From Limnomonas spitsbergensis (Eukaryota > Chlorophyta > Chlorophyceae > Chlamydomonadales), in NCBI GenBank assembly GCA_037349105.1, contig JAYJMM010000009.1, positions 2,266,001 through 2,330,000 on the forward strand: a stretch of DNA of 64,000 nucleotides, given 5' to 3'. This document shows, piece after piece, positions 53,783 to 63,271 of this stretch. A program made the translations under genes and the position numbers. The notes under the pieces were generated by a model. That model was not told the origin of the DNA. It ran no database searches and saw nothing but the letters and a program-made list of their open reading frames with translations. How positions within the stretch are numbered: position 1 is the first letter of the stretch; the number at the start of each line of letters is the position of its first letter.

Positions 53783-55330
53783 CGGATGATGACGAGGTTG
53801 ATGTCCTCAGTAGATACTGTCAGAACCTCGGAAAAGCAATCCGACGTGGTGATGGGGCATCTCTATCTCCCTGGGGCTGGCAGCGCTGCAGCAAGCCGCA
53901 TTCCACCTACGCCGGGGACGATGCCTTACTTCGCCAACAAGCTGCAGAAGGACGACGTCGACCTATCAGTCGCAATAGCATTCTACGCCAACGGCATCCC
54001 CTTCAACGTCTCCCGCAATCGCTACTGGAAGAGGATGACGCGCAAGGTGGCTGCGTTCGGAGCTGGTTACAAGCCTCCTGGCTACAACCCGTTGCGTACT
54101 ACACTGCTCGACAAGGTGAGCTTAAAAAGTAAAAAGAATTGCAGAGTTATCCGGTGATAATCCGGTGACTGGCCGGGTGGTGCATGGGTGCTCTGAATTT
54201 CCATGCCAGCCTGCCCTGAGCGCCGGCCTGCCCTACGGACCTGCCCTGATTGCCATGCAACCATCCTCTGATTGCTATGCTTTGATGCTTTGATTGCCAT
54301 GCACCCACGTCTGTTTTGTTGCTGCTGCTGCTGTGTTGCAGTGTAAGGACAGGGTGGATGACGTCCTCGACAAGATCATGGACGTCATGAAGGTGTGCGG
54401 CTGCAGCCTCATCAGCGACGGCTGGTCCAATGCTCAAAACAGGCCGCTCCTCAATTTTCTTGTGACGACTCCCAAGGGCACGAAGTTCCTCTCTGCCATA
54501 GACACCAGCGGCGCTGTCAAGGACGCTCCCTACATTGCTGCGCAGCTCGCCCTTGCAATTACACAGCAGGGTGCGGAGGACATCGTCTGCATCTGCACAG
54601 ACTCAGCCGGCGTGAATGCAGCAGCTGCGGCTTTGCTCAAGGAGGAGTTCCCAGGCATTGCATGGGTCCGGTGTGGAGCTCACGGTGTGGACCTGGCCCT
54701 GACTTCCATCGGCAAGCTTCCTTGGGTGAAGGACATCCTAGACCAAGCATCTACGCTGGTGAAGTTCGTCACCAACCATCATGCCAGCCTCGCCCTTGTA
54801 CGCAAGCACGCTGCAGAGGGGTCGAAGAAGTCTCTGCAAAAGCCAGGTGCGTGAAATCTTTCGTAGGGTTAAGGGTTTAGGGTTTCTGTCGTAGGCTAAG
54901 TATTGAAGTTGGGAGCTTAACCCGAAACCCTGACCTGAACTAGAGCGATGCTTATTCATCAACTGCTATGTTTCATGTCAATGACGATATACCTGTGGGC
55001 CCTCCTCAAAAAGGCTCGGCCGTGTGGGCGTCCATCCCTAATTGGATGGGAAAATATACAAAACAAATAAATCAGTGGATCAGGAAAACCAACTGCTATG
55101 TTTCATGTACTCCCTGATATTGCTTGCCACTGATTGCCGTTTCATTTGTGCCAATTTTTACATTGCCTCCTTGCCCCTCTCAGCTGCCACCAGGTTTGCG
55201 TACCACTTTATCATCCTGGACAGCATACTGGAGATGAAGGACGACCTGAAGAGCATGATCGAGGATGCGAGCTGGATTGCGTTCATCAAGCGGCTGCCCA
55301 AGGAGAAGCGGGGGACTGGTGTCGAGGTTT
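53783..55330 (+). pseudogene. hAT transposase (DUF659 type), incomplete
   Basis: Three exons are visible, ending or starting at GT–AG sites. The first ends at 54115 (AIAFYANGIPFNVSRN, GYKPPGYNPLRTTLLDK). The second is 54342–54846 (SLISDGWSNAQNRPLLNFLV, IDTSG, CICTDSAGVN, IGKLPWVKDI, FVTNHHASLALVRKHA). The third starts at 55184 (ATRFAYHFIILDSILEMKDD). These are the conserved blocks of DUF659 hAT transposases. The C-terminal dimerisation region is missing and R1 sequence begins near 55600, so the element is probably non-autonomous now. The start is uncertain. Confidence 0.8.
54979..55089 (-). mobile_element. 5'-truncated LINE copy (R1) with 19-bp target duplication
   Basis: The 111-bp insertion is bracketed by perfect direct repeats CAACTGCTATGTTTCATGT (54960–54978 and 55090–55108). 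In the minus direction it ends GAGGAGGGCCCACAGG...CGTCATTG at the left repeat, so R1 is a 3' terminus without a poly(A) tail. It sits in the second intron of the hAT transposase. Confidence 0.88.
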
Positions 55331-55599
55331 CAAGATTAGGTGACATTGCTCGCCATTGCTCGCTACATTTTCTGAGACCTACACTGCCAAATGATTCTGC
55401 ATTTTTTTATTCTGCATTTCTGCAGTATTTTAAACCTACACACCAGGCGTGTGTTGCCCCCTCATGGAGATTTTATTGAGGTTTACTGCAACTATATGAA
55501 TGATTTATCAACTGTTTTTGGCCTGTGTTTTATGATAGAAGGCTGTCTCAATAGTTTAGATCTAGTTTGTAGAGAATTGTTCGGTACTTGTTCGTTTTT

Positions 55600-55680
55600 T
55601 CTCTCCCAACCAGACAGTTGGGCGCCGAGCCTTTTGAGCAGGGCCCAGTGGTGTAACGTCATTGATATAGTGGACTTGTA
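55600..55680 (+). repeat. R1 repeat inside the hAT element
   Basis: CAGTTGGGCGCCGAGCC, GCAGGGCCCAGTGGTGTAAC, GTCATTGATA; plus orientation. No clear target duplication. Confidence 0.7.
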
Positions 55681-56280
55681 GCCGGAAAATGATACACTAG
55701 CCATTGCTGTGCCGGCCGACAAATGTTGGAATCATGCTGTGCTGGCATGGACGAAAAATGCTTTGCCGGCCCTCAACTCAGTCTCAACACTACGCAACTT
55801 ACTCAGGCCCTCAGCTATTGAGCTATCCAGCTCAGTCAAAAGTACTCAGCTTGACCCCACAGACTCTGGTTATCAGCTCAGTCTAAAAATGACTTTCTTC
55901 ACTGAATTGATACGATACGTTCAATTCATCGTATTGTATCGAATTCGTATCGTATCGTATTGCATCGTATCGTATCGTGCTACCATGGTCAAAATCATTA
56001 GCAGGATTGAGAAAAGCCCCCGAAGAGCTTTTACCAGAGTAAGAAAGAATAAGGAAGTCTCCAACAAATCCAACCAACACTGAAAAAGATCTGAGGCTCA
56101 GCTGAAATGCGTCTGAGAGGCATCAGAAAAGTTGAAAACCCCATCAGCTCCCACAGGATTTACAAACCTTCAACCGGTGGAGGCATGAGCTTGAGGTTCT
56201 TGAACAGCTGATGTCATAACTTGTTGAAAGGGCATTTACCTGGACTCCAGTACTCCACCCTTTGGCCCCTGTTCACCCAG

Positions 56281-58124
56281 GCAGGTGCCAATAGCAGTGT
56301 CTGCCCTTCTTAGCAGGTCACGGAGAAACAGTGTACCACTGAATGACTGCGTCAGTAGTTCAGTACGCCACTACGACCAGCACCCTTGGCATTGCGAAGC
56401 CCCTAGGAGCCCATGCCGCTGGACCCCATCTTCAAGTCCCCAAGAGAGATGGGAGGAGGTCTAGGCAGCTTCAATCATCCAGCCGCTTGGTGGCAGGCAT
56501 GGCAGTAGCGGAAATTGTTGTGAGCAGCCACACCTGCCTGCTGTTTATGAGCATGAGCATGGCCCGCCGCTGCCAGCTTGCTTGAGGAGCATAATAGCCG
56601 TGGCACGGTAAGAGAGGCGCAACAGCCGGTAACATGAGGCAGAGAAGGACGCAGTGGAGGCGGCCGTATCCACGCCGCAGAGCATCGTCGAGCATCAGGG
56701 GGCGGTGGAACTTGCGGCCGTGGCCAGCGGTGAGGAGGGCGTCGAAGTGGCTAACAAAGTGCGACATCAGAGCCGAGCACTTTCCTCTACCGGTGCAGCG
56801 GCCTGAGCCCTGAGCCCGCCTGCCTCTGGCGCAATATGGGATCAGGATTTTGCCGCCTGGGGAAATTTCCCACATTTGCCAGGCTCGGCCGCTGCTGCTC
56901 CCACCACCCGGGTTGGCCGCCGCGACGGCCATCGCGCGGCTCAGGCAGCTGTAGTATTAGTCTGACGCAAGGGAGATGATCAGCAACAGTGGCGCGGCCT
57001 ACTTGATCTCGGCCTCGCTACCTTCGAACGAGTGTTCTGCAGACGAGACCAGGGCACTGTGGGAGCTCGCCAAAATGTTTTACTCGCTGTCGCAGTTTTC
57101 GTGTTCAGCCAATGCTGGGTCGGGATGCCGGCGTTGAAATCACAAGTCAACAGGGGGCCCTCACCGCTGCCTCTGCTTCTGACTCACACTGCCCGCTTAA
57201 AGGGCCCCATTGCCGTCACCCTTGTTAGTGCAGGCAGTGCAGGCAATGCGGCCAAGCTGTCGGCTACGGCTGCAGCTGCGCCCCCCGCCTCCGAGCGAGC
57301 AGCATCATACCCGCTTCTGTCTACCGGTACTCTGCAAGCCACCTTATTTGCAGTGCCCAGCCAGGCAAGCCACCTTATTTGCAGTGCCCAGCCAGGCAAG
57401 CCACCTTATTTGCAGTGCCCAGCCAGGCAAGCCACCTTATTTGCAGTGCCCAGCCAGGCAAGCCACCTTATTTGCAGTGCCCAGCCAGGCAAGCCACCTT
57501 ATTTGCAGTGCCCAGCCAGGCAAGCCACCTTATTTGCAGTGCCCAGCCAGGCAAGCCACCTTATTTGCAGTGCCCAGCCAGGCAAGCCACCTTATTTGCA
57601 GTGCCCAGCCAGGCAAGCCACCTTATTTGCAGTGCCCAGCCAGGCAAGCCACCTTATTTGCAGTGCCCAGCCAGGCAGCAGGGGCAGCGCTGCTGCTCAG
57701 CAGTACTGGCACACTGAGGGTTGGGAACTCCCTTTTGGTATTTTCACCTTTTCCTCATTTCCGTTTTGAGTTATGAGTAATGGCAGTTCATGATTTTTTA
57801 TCTTCCCATCACCTTCCATCTAGACAGTTAGATGCACACTTAGCCAAGCGTTTGGGGGCCAGGCCCCAATGTGTTATGCCTGGACCTGGCACACAGGTGT
57901 AATCCCGGTACATGCTTCCTTCAAGCCCCTTCATTCTGCCGATCGTCCTAGCGGCCTTAATGCCTCAGGGGGAGGGCTCTGTCCCCCCATCAGGGCAGCG
58001 CTGTTATGACTGCCTGCTCTGGTGCCTCAAACTGTTCAGCTGGGGGCTTGCCAAACCCCTCTGTCCACTGGAGCTGTATGCAGCGGCGTTGGCGTTCCCT
58101 GAGGCGGCTGTGGGTGAGGTTTAA
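56281..58124 (+). pseudogene. Decayed copy of kinase exons 26–27
   Basis: A short remnant of exon 26 (from 56281 after TTCACCCAG) is followed from about 56395 by a degraded exon 27. Matching blocks to 47199–48530 include CCCCTAGGAGCCCATG, GGCATGGCAGTAGCGGAAAT, CTTGCGGCCGTGGCCAGCGG, GTGTTCAGCCAATGCTGGGT and the end GCGGCGTTGGCGTTC...GGTTTAA. Stops and indels are frequent. Most of exon 26 is deleted. Confidence 0.85.
57336..57675 (+). repeat. 31-bp minisatellite in the pseudo-exon 27
   Basis: About 10–11 nearly identical 31-bp units (CAAGCCACCTTATTTGCAGT then GCCCAGCCAGG). The corresponding place in the intact exon 27 (~48115–48160) has a single related stretch (TTTTGCAGCAGCCAGACAG), so the array grew after duplication. 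Confidence 0.9.
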
Positions 58125-58728
58125 GCTAGCAGGCGGGCTAAAGTACACGTCAAACAAGGAGATTTAGTGGAACAGCTTCCCATTCATGTATTTGATGAAT
58201 TCACATTAACTCTGGATCATAAGAGGTGGGATTTTTCTTACATGGGTAACTGAGTTCACATCAAAATGTCCAAGGGGAGTTGTTGCATTCTTCTAGGCTT
58301 AAATACAATTGAGTACAATTATTTGTGGCCGCCCACTAACAGTACCGGTCGTGTGGATGATGAATCTCAGACGAATCCTCTCCCTTGTATACCGGTAGAG
58401 CTATGATAACTCCTTGACTTGGCACTGATGCATTTTCATCTAGGTGAATGGTCAGGTGGCTGACGAGAACTTCAAAGCTATGTTTTAAGCCACACTTTAA
58501 GGCACTCATCTTAAGTAAATTCATTTCAGCATGGCCCAGAGTTGTAACGTCATTAACTCTCAGGTAAGTTGAATGTATATTGATCAGTCGCCTCTGCATA
58601 ATGGTCCGACTTATCTAGACTGAAAGATTCTGAAGTCCTGAGCTTATTGGACTTCAAAACTATAATCATGATAACATATTGATATTGTATGCCGTCAACC
58701 GGCTAAATAATAAGACATGCTGATATGT
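58125..58728. other. Intergenic between pseudogene and LINE
   Basis: No gene. A partial R1 word (GGCCCAGAGTTGTAACGTCA) is near 58533–58552. None of the 37-residue repeats expected at this place in the duplication is seen. Confidence 0.5.
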
Positions 58729-59671
58729 TCATGACGTTACACCTCTGGTCCCTGCTTAAATAAAGCTCGGCCACGTCGGCAAACATTAAGTCAGCTCGGA
58801 GAGTAAAGGGAGGAGGAAAGAAAGGAAAGCATGTTCACGTTCCAAACAACAACAACAACAACACGAAGATCAGGCAAATTGTATCCTCTGCCCCTGAAGA
58901 AACTAGTCTTCAAAAACTCAACTATAAGTTCCACAAAGGCCAGGGCCTCTCACTCCTGCCTGCGGGCTATCCAAGTTCCTGTCTCGTAGGGAGGAAAAAG
59001 GAAAGGAACTAAAGGCAAGAGGAAAGACAGAGAGGAGCATAAGGACAAAGACCCCCCCTCTAGAAAATGGAAAGGCAGACCGAAGGGCCCCGCCCCTGAA
59101 AGCAAGAGAGAGACAAAAAGGGAAAGAGCCAGTCCCCAAGGAGGCAAAACAAAGACAAACTTGCCCTCAACAAAGTCTACCACGTCCTCAATAAAAAGCC
59201 AGAGCCTCCCACCCATGTCTGCCCTGGTACAACAGCCATAGTACCGCTGCATTGTAGAAGTGAAGCATATGGCTCTACCAACCTCATTGTAACGGTTGGA
59301 TCTGTAGCACCCTCATGACTCCCCAACTGGCGGCGGACATTGCCTGGCGTAGGTGCTGTAGAAAGTTGGACTGCAGATTGTCGTGGAGGTAGTGTTGCGG
59401 TCGGAGGTGTCTGGTGGCCCACACCACATCACCGTAGTTGGCTGCATGCGCTGCGTATGTGGCCGCCAGCAGGATGCGAGTAGGCAAATGATGCCTCAGA
59501 CGCAACTTGGCTGCCACACGGCGGACACGCTGCAGCCAGAGGCGCCTCTCTTCCCTGCATGGCCTGCTTCATGCTACCGTGCTGAATGATGCCCAAGAAC
59601 TTGAATTCTTGGACACGCTTCAGCGCTGTCCTATCGGGGCCTTACACGCAGATATGAGCTGGATGCTGGCG
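58729..59671 (-). mobile_element. Decayed 3' part of the LINE, ending in R1
   Basis: Minus-strand continuation of the reverse-transcriptase frame beyond its stop. After a TAG and a TAA the same frame resumes with RVQEFKFLGIIQHGSM, a typical post-YADD block. A frameshift then moves to the frame with AAKLRLRHHLPTRILLAATY and ANYGDVVWATRHL. Purine/pyrimidine-biased sequence follows and the element ends with an R1 core (58729–58782). Confidence 0.8.
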
Positions 59672-62600
59672 CTACGCTGCAAAGCGGCTGCCAAACTCCA
59701 AGATCTCTGTCTTGCTGATGTTGACCTGGAGCTGTTTAGCCGACGCATATTCTTGCATGGCATCTAGCATGTGTTGCAGCCCTGCCGAGCTGCCAGCTAG
59801 TAGGGAGAGATCATCCGCATATAACAGGCACCTTAATCGTTGCCCCGCCTCCAACACAACTCCTCCTGCCGGGCACTTGCCGGCGATCAGATCTGGCAGG
59901 TCACTGATGTAAAGGCTGAAGATAATGGGGCTCAGAGGGCAGCCCTGCTTTATGCCTCTGGTGCAAGGCACGGGGCCAGTTTTCTTATGGCCATCTGTGA
60001 GCGTGTAGACTGCACCCTCATAAAGCGCTTGCACAGCCCGTAACAGACATGAAGGCATGTGAACGTGCTCTGACAAATGTAGCCACAACTCCTCATGTGG
60101 CACGCTGTCATAGGCCTTGGAGAAGTCCACAGAGGCCACATGCAGCTTGCCGTGGCTGCTAGCTGCCCGTTGTGCATGAATGGCATGTCTGAGGAAGAAA
60201 TTGGCCTGGAGCGTGCTACGGCACCGTTGCAATCCAAACTGCTCTGGAGGGACGTGGCTGTGCAAGCGCGCCCAGTCATCAGTGATGGCAGTGAGCATGC
60301 TGGCATACAGCCGGTACAGCACACTAGAGATGGCAATGGGCCTGTAATTACCGGGGTCGAGGGGGTCGCCCTTCCTGTAAATGGGCTGTATCCTGACAGG
60401 CTGCCAGGCACTAGGCATCCCCCCCCGTACCGCCATAAAAGTCATCCATTCCTTTAGTAGGTCCCTGAGCACGTGCCGGTGCTCCTCCTCAGAATCATCC
60501 ACTACCACGGCCAGTTTGATGAAGGGAGACGCCATACCGTCTAGGCCCGCCGCGGTGTCCACGCGCATGCGGGAGAAAGCCCTTTCGAAGCAGGAGGCAA
60601 GCTGTGCAGCTGACATGCTGAGATCCTCCGGCTGAGCATTCCCATGGGGCTGATGTGGCGCTGGCGCTGCGGTACAGGGGGGTGTAGTGGCGGTAAACTG
60701 CTGCTGCAGGTGTGCCTCCCACCTCTGGGAGGAGACAGCTGTGGTGGGGCAGGTCTGCCGCCTGTCTTGCAGCTGCTCCCGATATACACTGTATTCCTGA
60801 CGCTGTAATCTGTCTGCTTTAGCCGCTGCCATATGGCGCGTGTAATGCCGGCGGCAATGGCGTGCAATGGACTTGTATTGTTGCCTGGCTGTTTTGCGCG
60901 CCGGACCTGGGGCACTGCTGAGTGACGTTGCTAGCAGATGGCCATATGCTGCCTGGACCTCCTGATCCCACCACGGGGGGCGCTGACGCTGTCCACGCAG
61001 GGCATATGGCCTGGCTGTGCGCGTCATGCCAGCAGCTTCGGCCGCATTCCAAACTGCGACCGTGAGCGCCGCTGCGGCGGCCTCGTCGTCACCTGCTGCA
61101 ATGGCCATGCTAAAGCGCTGTAGGCCCTGCTCATCGCGGGCCAGCGCGCCGCTGTAAATGCCTGCCTTCTCAGCTCTCCATGTCAGAATCGTCCGGCTGC
61201 TGCCTGCTGGATCGCCAACGCCAGGCTGTCCTCCCCCCACATCTATTCCACGGTCTGCTGGAGGCTTGAGGGTTGCCACAACCGGCCGATGATCTGAGAG
61301 ATCCGATCCGGTGCGTAGCACCCCGCTGGTCTCCACCTGCCGCCACAGGGTATGGTGCACCGCGATGTGATCAATGCGAGACCGACCAGTAGCCGCTAGA
61401 AAGGTTGCAGTCCCTTGGTCTCCCTTGCGGCCTGTGAGCAGCAGCATCCCAGTGGCTGCCGCCGAGTTGAGAAACATCCGAGCCTGCGGCTTCAGCATTC
61501 TGGGCGGCTCACGGCGGAGCATCCGGTGCTTGTGCAGCTCAGGTGCATGCTGGACAGCATAAGCATGCTCCGCACCGCCATCAGGGAGCTCGCTGCCATG
61601 CCAAACATCTGCATTGAAGTCCCCTGCCCAGATGCAGGTGCCGCGCTTGCTAAGCAGCTCCGTATGCTGCTGCAGCTCCTCGAGGCGATGCTGAATCTCC
61701 CCGGCATCATGATTCTGCCCTACCGGAGGCAAGTATACACAAGCCAGGAAGATCATTCTTGGTCTGCTGAAGAGCCGTCCGCTGCATTCCAGCCAGGCCA
61801 ACCCCCCATGACTAGAGGTGCTGTGCAAACTGCAAAGCCCTAAGATGTTGGAGGCCACCACGAAGGCTACCCCCTGTCCCTTGCCCGACCGCTGCCGGGT
61901 CCAAACAAGGCTGTGGGTGGGTGCTAGAAGCTGCTGCATCGCCGCCTCGTCGATGCCGGCGACGTCTTGAAGAGCCACTATTTGATGGCTCCTAACGAAG
62001 CCAAGCAGGGCGTCCACCTTAGGGGTGGGTGCGCCCTGGACTGCCGCTATGAAGTCAGAGCCGCGCAGGCCGTTGCAGTTGAGGGTGGCTAACCTCAAAC
62101 TGCTACAGCATGCCTCGGCCCCCCAGCCTATACGTTTCCCTGACGCTGAGGAACCGGCCTTAGAGTACATCGCCAGGTCGTCCAGCGCACCCAGAGACTG
62201 ACGATCCTTAATTCTTGCTGCGAGGAGCCTGGGTTCTATGCTACCACTGCCAATCACGGGTCTCTGCTGCTGCTGTGGGCCGCTGCTTACCCCCCTGGGA
62301 GCAGGACTGTGCTGTTGCTGTAGGCCGCTGTTTACCCCCCTGGGAGCAGGACTGTGCTGCTGCTGTGAGCCGCTGTTTACCCCCCTGGGAGCAGGACTGT
62401 GCTGCTGCTGTGGGCCCCTGCTCACCCCCCTGGGAGCAGGACTCTGCTGCTGCTGTGGGCCGCTGCTTACCCCCCTGGGAGCAGGACTGTGCTGCTGCTG
62501 TGGGCCGCTGCTTACCCCCCTGGGAGCAGGACTGTGCTGCTGCTGTGGGCTGCTGCTTACCCCCCTGGGAGCAGGACTGTGCTGCTGCTGTGGGCCGCTG

Positions 62601-63271
62601 CTTACCCCCCGGGGAGCAGGACTGTGCTGCTGCTGTGGGCCGCTGCTTACCCCCCGGGGAGCAGGACTGTGCTGTTGCTGTGGGCCGCTGCTTACCACCC
62701 TGGGAGCAGGACTGTGCTGCTGCTGTGGGCTGCTGCTTACCCCCCTGGGAGCAGGACTCTGCTGGCCGCTGCTTACCCCCCGGGGAGCAGGACTGTGCTG
62801 CTGCTGTGGGCCGCTGCTTACCCCCCTGGGAGCAGGACTGTGCTGCTGCTGTGGGCCGCTGCTTACCCCCCTGGGAGCAGGGCTCTGCTGCTGCTGTGGG
62901 CTGCTGCTTACCCCCCGGGGAGCAGGACTGTGCTGCTGCTGTGGGCCGCTGCTTACCCCCCGGGAAGCAGGACTGTGCTGCTGCCGTGGGCCGCTGCTTA
63001 CCCCTCTGGGAGCAGGACTGTTGCTTGCTGGCTGATGCGGCCTCTTGTAGACAGGTTGTTGCGGCTGCTGTGGCCGTGGGGCCAGCGAGTCATCTGCTGG
63101 GTCTCCACTGCTGTCCGTTCCAGCTGCGAATGGTGGTCCACGCAGATTGCCTGTGGTATGCTGGCCATCGGGCCCCATGCTGCGGCCGAGCTGATTGAAG
63201 CATGGGGGTCCACGCAGCATACTCTTGTCCTGAATGCAAGAAGGGTAGCAGGGTGGAGAGAAAGGTTTCAT
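59672..63271 (-). CDS. Chimeric frame: repeat-protein N-terminus fused to LINE endonuclease–reverse transcriptase
   Basis: An unbroken 1,199-residue frame. Residues 1–~365 match the N-terminus of the repeat protein at 50736–52197 (MLRGPPCF, TGNLRGP, then IKDRQSLGALDDL), with about 17 inserted 15-residue PAPRGVSSGPQQQHS-type repeats. The match stops at LDDL, where LINE sequence begins. An APE-type endonuclease follows (~390–665: ATLNCNGLRG, AGDFNAD near 552, RIDHI, SDHRPVVA). The reverse transcriptase has QPIYRKGDPLDPGNYRPI, VDFSKAYDS (D1049), GIKQGCPLSP (~1106) and YADD (1151–1154). The C-terminal part is cut off by a stop. The element would cleave target DNA and copy its RNA; with the tail broken it is probably inactive. 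An acceptor (TTGCATTCAG) just inside the ATG suggests the real start may be in an upstream exon. Confidence 0.85.
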   Translation of the reverse strand: MKPFSPPCYPSCIQDKSMLRGPPCFNQLGRSMGPDGQHTTGNLRGPPFAAGTDSSGDPADDSLAPRPQQPQQPVYKRPHQPASNSPAPRGVSSGPRQQHSPASRGVSSGPQQQHSPAPRGVSSSPQQQQSPAPRGVSSGPQQQHSPAPRGVSSGPQQQHSPAPRGVSSGQQSPAPRGVSSSPQQQHSPAPRVVSSGPQQQHSPAPRGVSSGPQQQHSPAPRGVSSGPQQQHSPAPRGVSSSPQQQHSPAPRGVSSGPQQQHSPAPRGVSSGPQQQQSPAPRGVSRGPQQQHSPAPRGVNSGSQQQHSPAPRGVNSGLQQQHSPAPRGVSSGPQQQQRPVIGSGSIEPRLLAARIKDRQSLGALDDLAMYSKAGSSASGKRIGWGAEACCSSLRLATLNCNGLRGSDFIAAVQGAPTPKVDALLGFVRSHQIVALQDVAGIDEAAMQQLLAPTHSLVWTRQRSGKGQGVAFVVASNILGLCSLHSTSSHGGLAWLECSGRLFSRPRMIFLACVYLPPVGQNHDAGEIQHRLEELQQHTELLSKRGTCIWAGDFNADVWHGSELPDGGAEHAYAVQHAPELHKHRMLRREPPRMLKPQARMFLNSAAATGMLLLTGRKGDQGTATFLAATGRSRIDHIAVHHTLWRQVETSGVLRTGSDLSDHRPVVATLKPPADRGIDVGGGQPGVGDPAGSSRTILTWRAEKAGIYSGALARDEQGLQRFSMAIAAGDDEAAAAALTVAVWNAAEAAGMTRTARPYALRGQRQRPPWWDQEVQAAYGHLLATSLSSAPGPARKTARQQYKSIARHCRRHYTRHMAAAKADRLQRQEYSVYREQLQDRRQTCPTTAVSSQRWEAHLQQQFTATTPPCTAAPAPHQPHGNAQPEDLSMSAAQLASCFERAFSRMRVDTAAGLDGMASPFIKLAVVVDDSEEEHRHVLRDLLKEWMTFMAVRGGMPSAWQPVRIQPIYRKGDPLDPGNYRPIAISSVLYRLYASMLTAITDDWARLHSHVPPEQFGLQRCRSTLQANFFLRHAIHAQRAASSHGKLHVASVDFSKAYDSVPHEELWLHLSEHVHMPSCLLRAVQALYEGAVYTLTDGHKKTGPVPCTRGIKQGCPLSPIIFSLYISDLPDLIAGKCPAGGVVLEAGQRLRCLLYADDLSLLAGSSAGLQHMLDAMQEYASAKQLQVNISKTEILEFGSRFAA
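62262..63020 (-). repeat. 45-bp coding repeat in the chimeric frame
   Basis: About 17 units of 45 bases (plus strand TACCCCCCTGGGAGCAGGAC, TGTGCTGCTGCTGTGGGC). Length is a multiple of 3, so the frame stays open. One unit is shortened near 62755–62775. The paralogue at 52.0 kb has only a single related stretch. Confidence 0.93.

Larger units (their letters stand above)
53556..55987 (+). mobile_element. hAT-family DNA transposon, complete ends
   Basis: The 2,432-bp element has perfect 19-bp terminal inverted repeats (CATGGTAGCACGATACGAT at the left, its complement at the right). It is flanked by an 8-bp direct repeat GTCAAAAT (53548–53555 and 55988–55995). An 8-bp target duplication is the hAT hallmark. 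Subterminal regions are rich in further CGTATCGT words in both orientations. It lies in the intron between pseudo-exons 25 and 26 of the duplicated kinase tail. Confidence 0.93.

Noticed and set aside
53641..54132. Alternative frame (MSDDDEVDVLSRYC) as the hAT transposase start
   Set aside because: The conserved hAT block NGIPFNVSRN is in a different frame; this one may be a remnant of the true start separated by an indel, but I could not show it.
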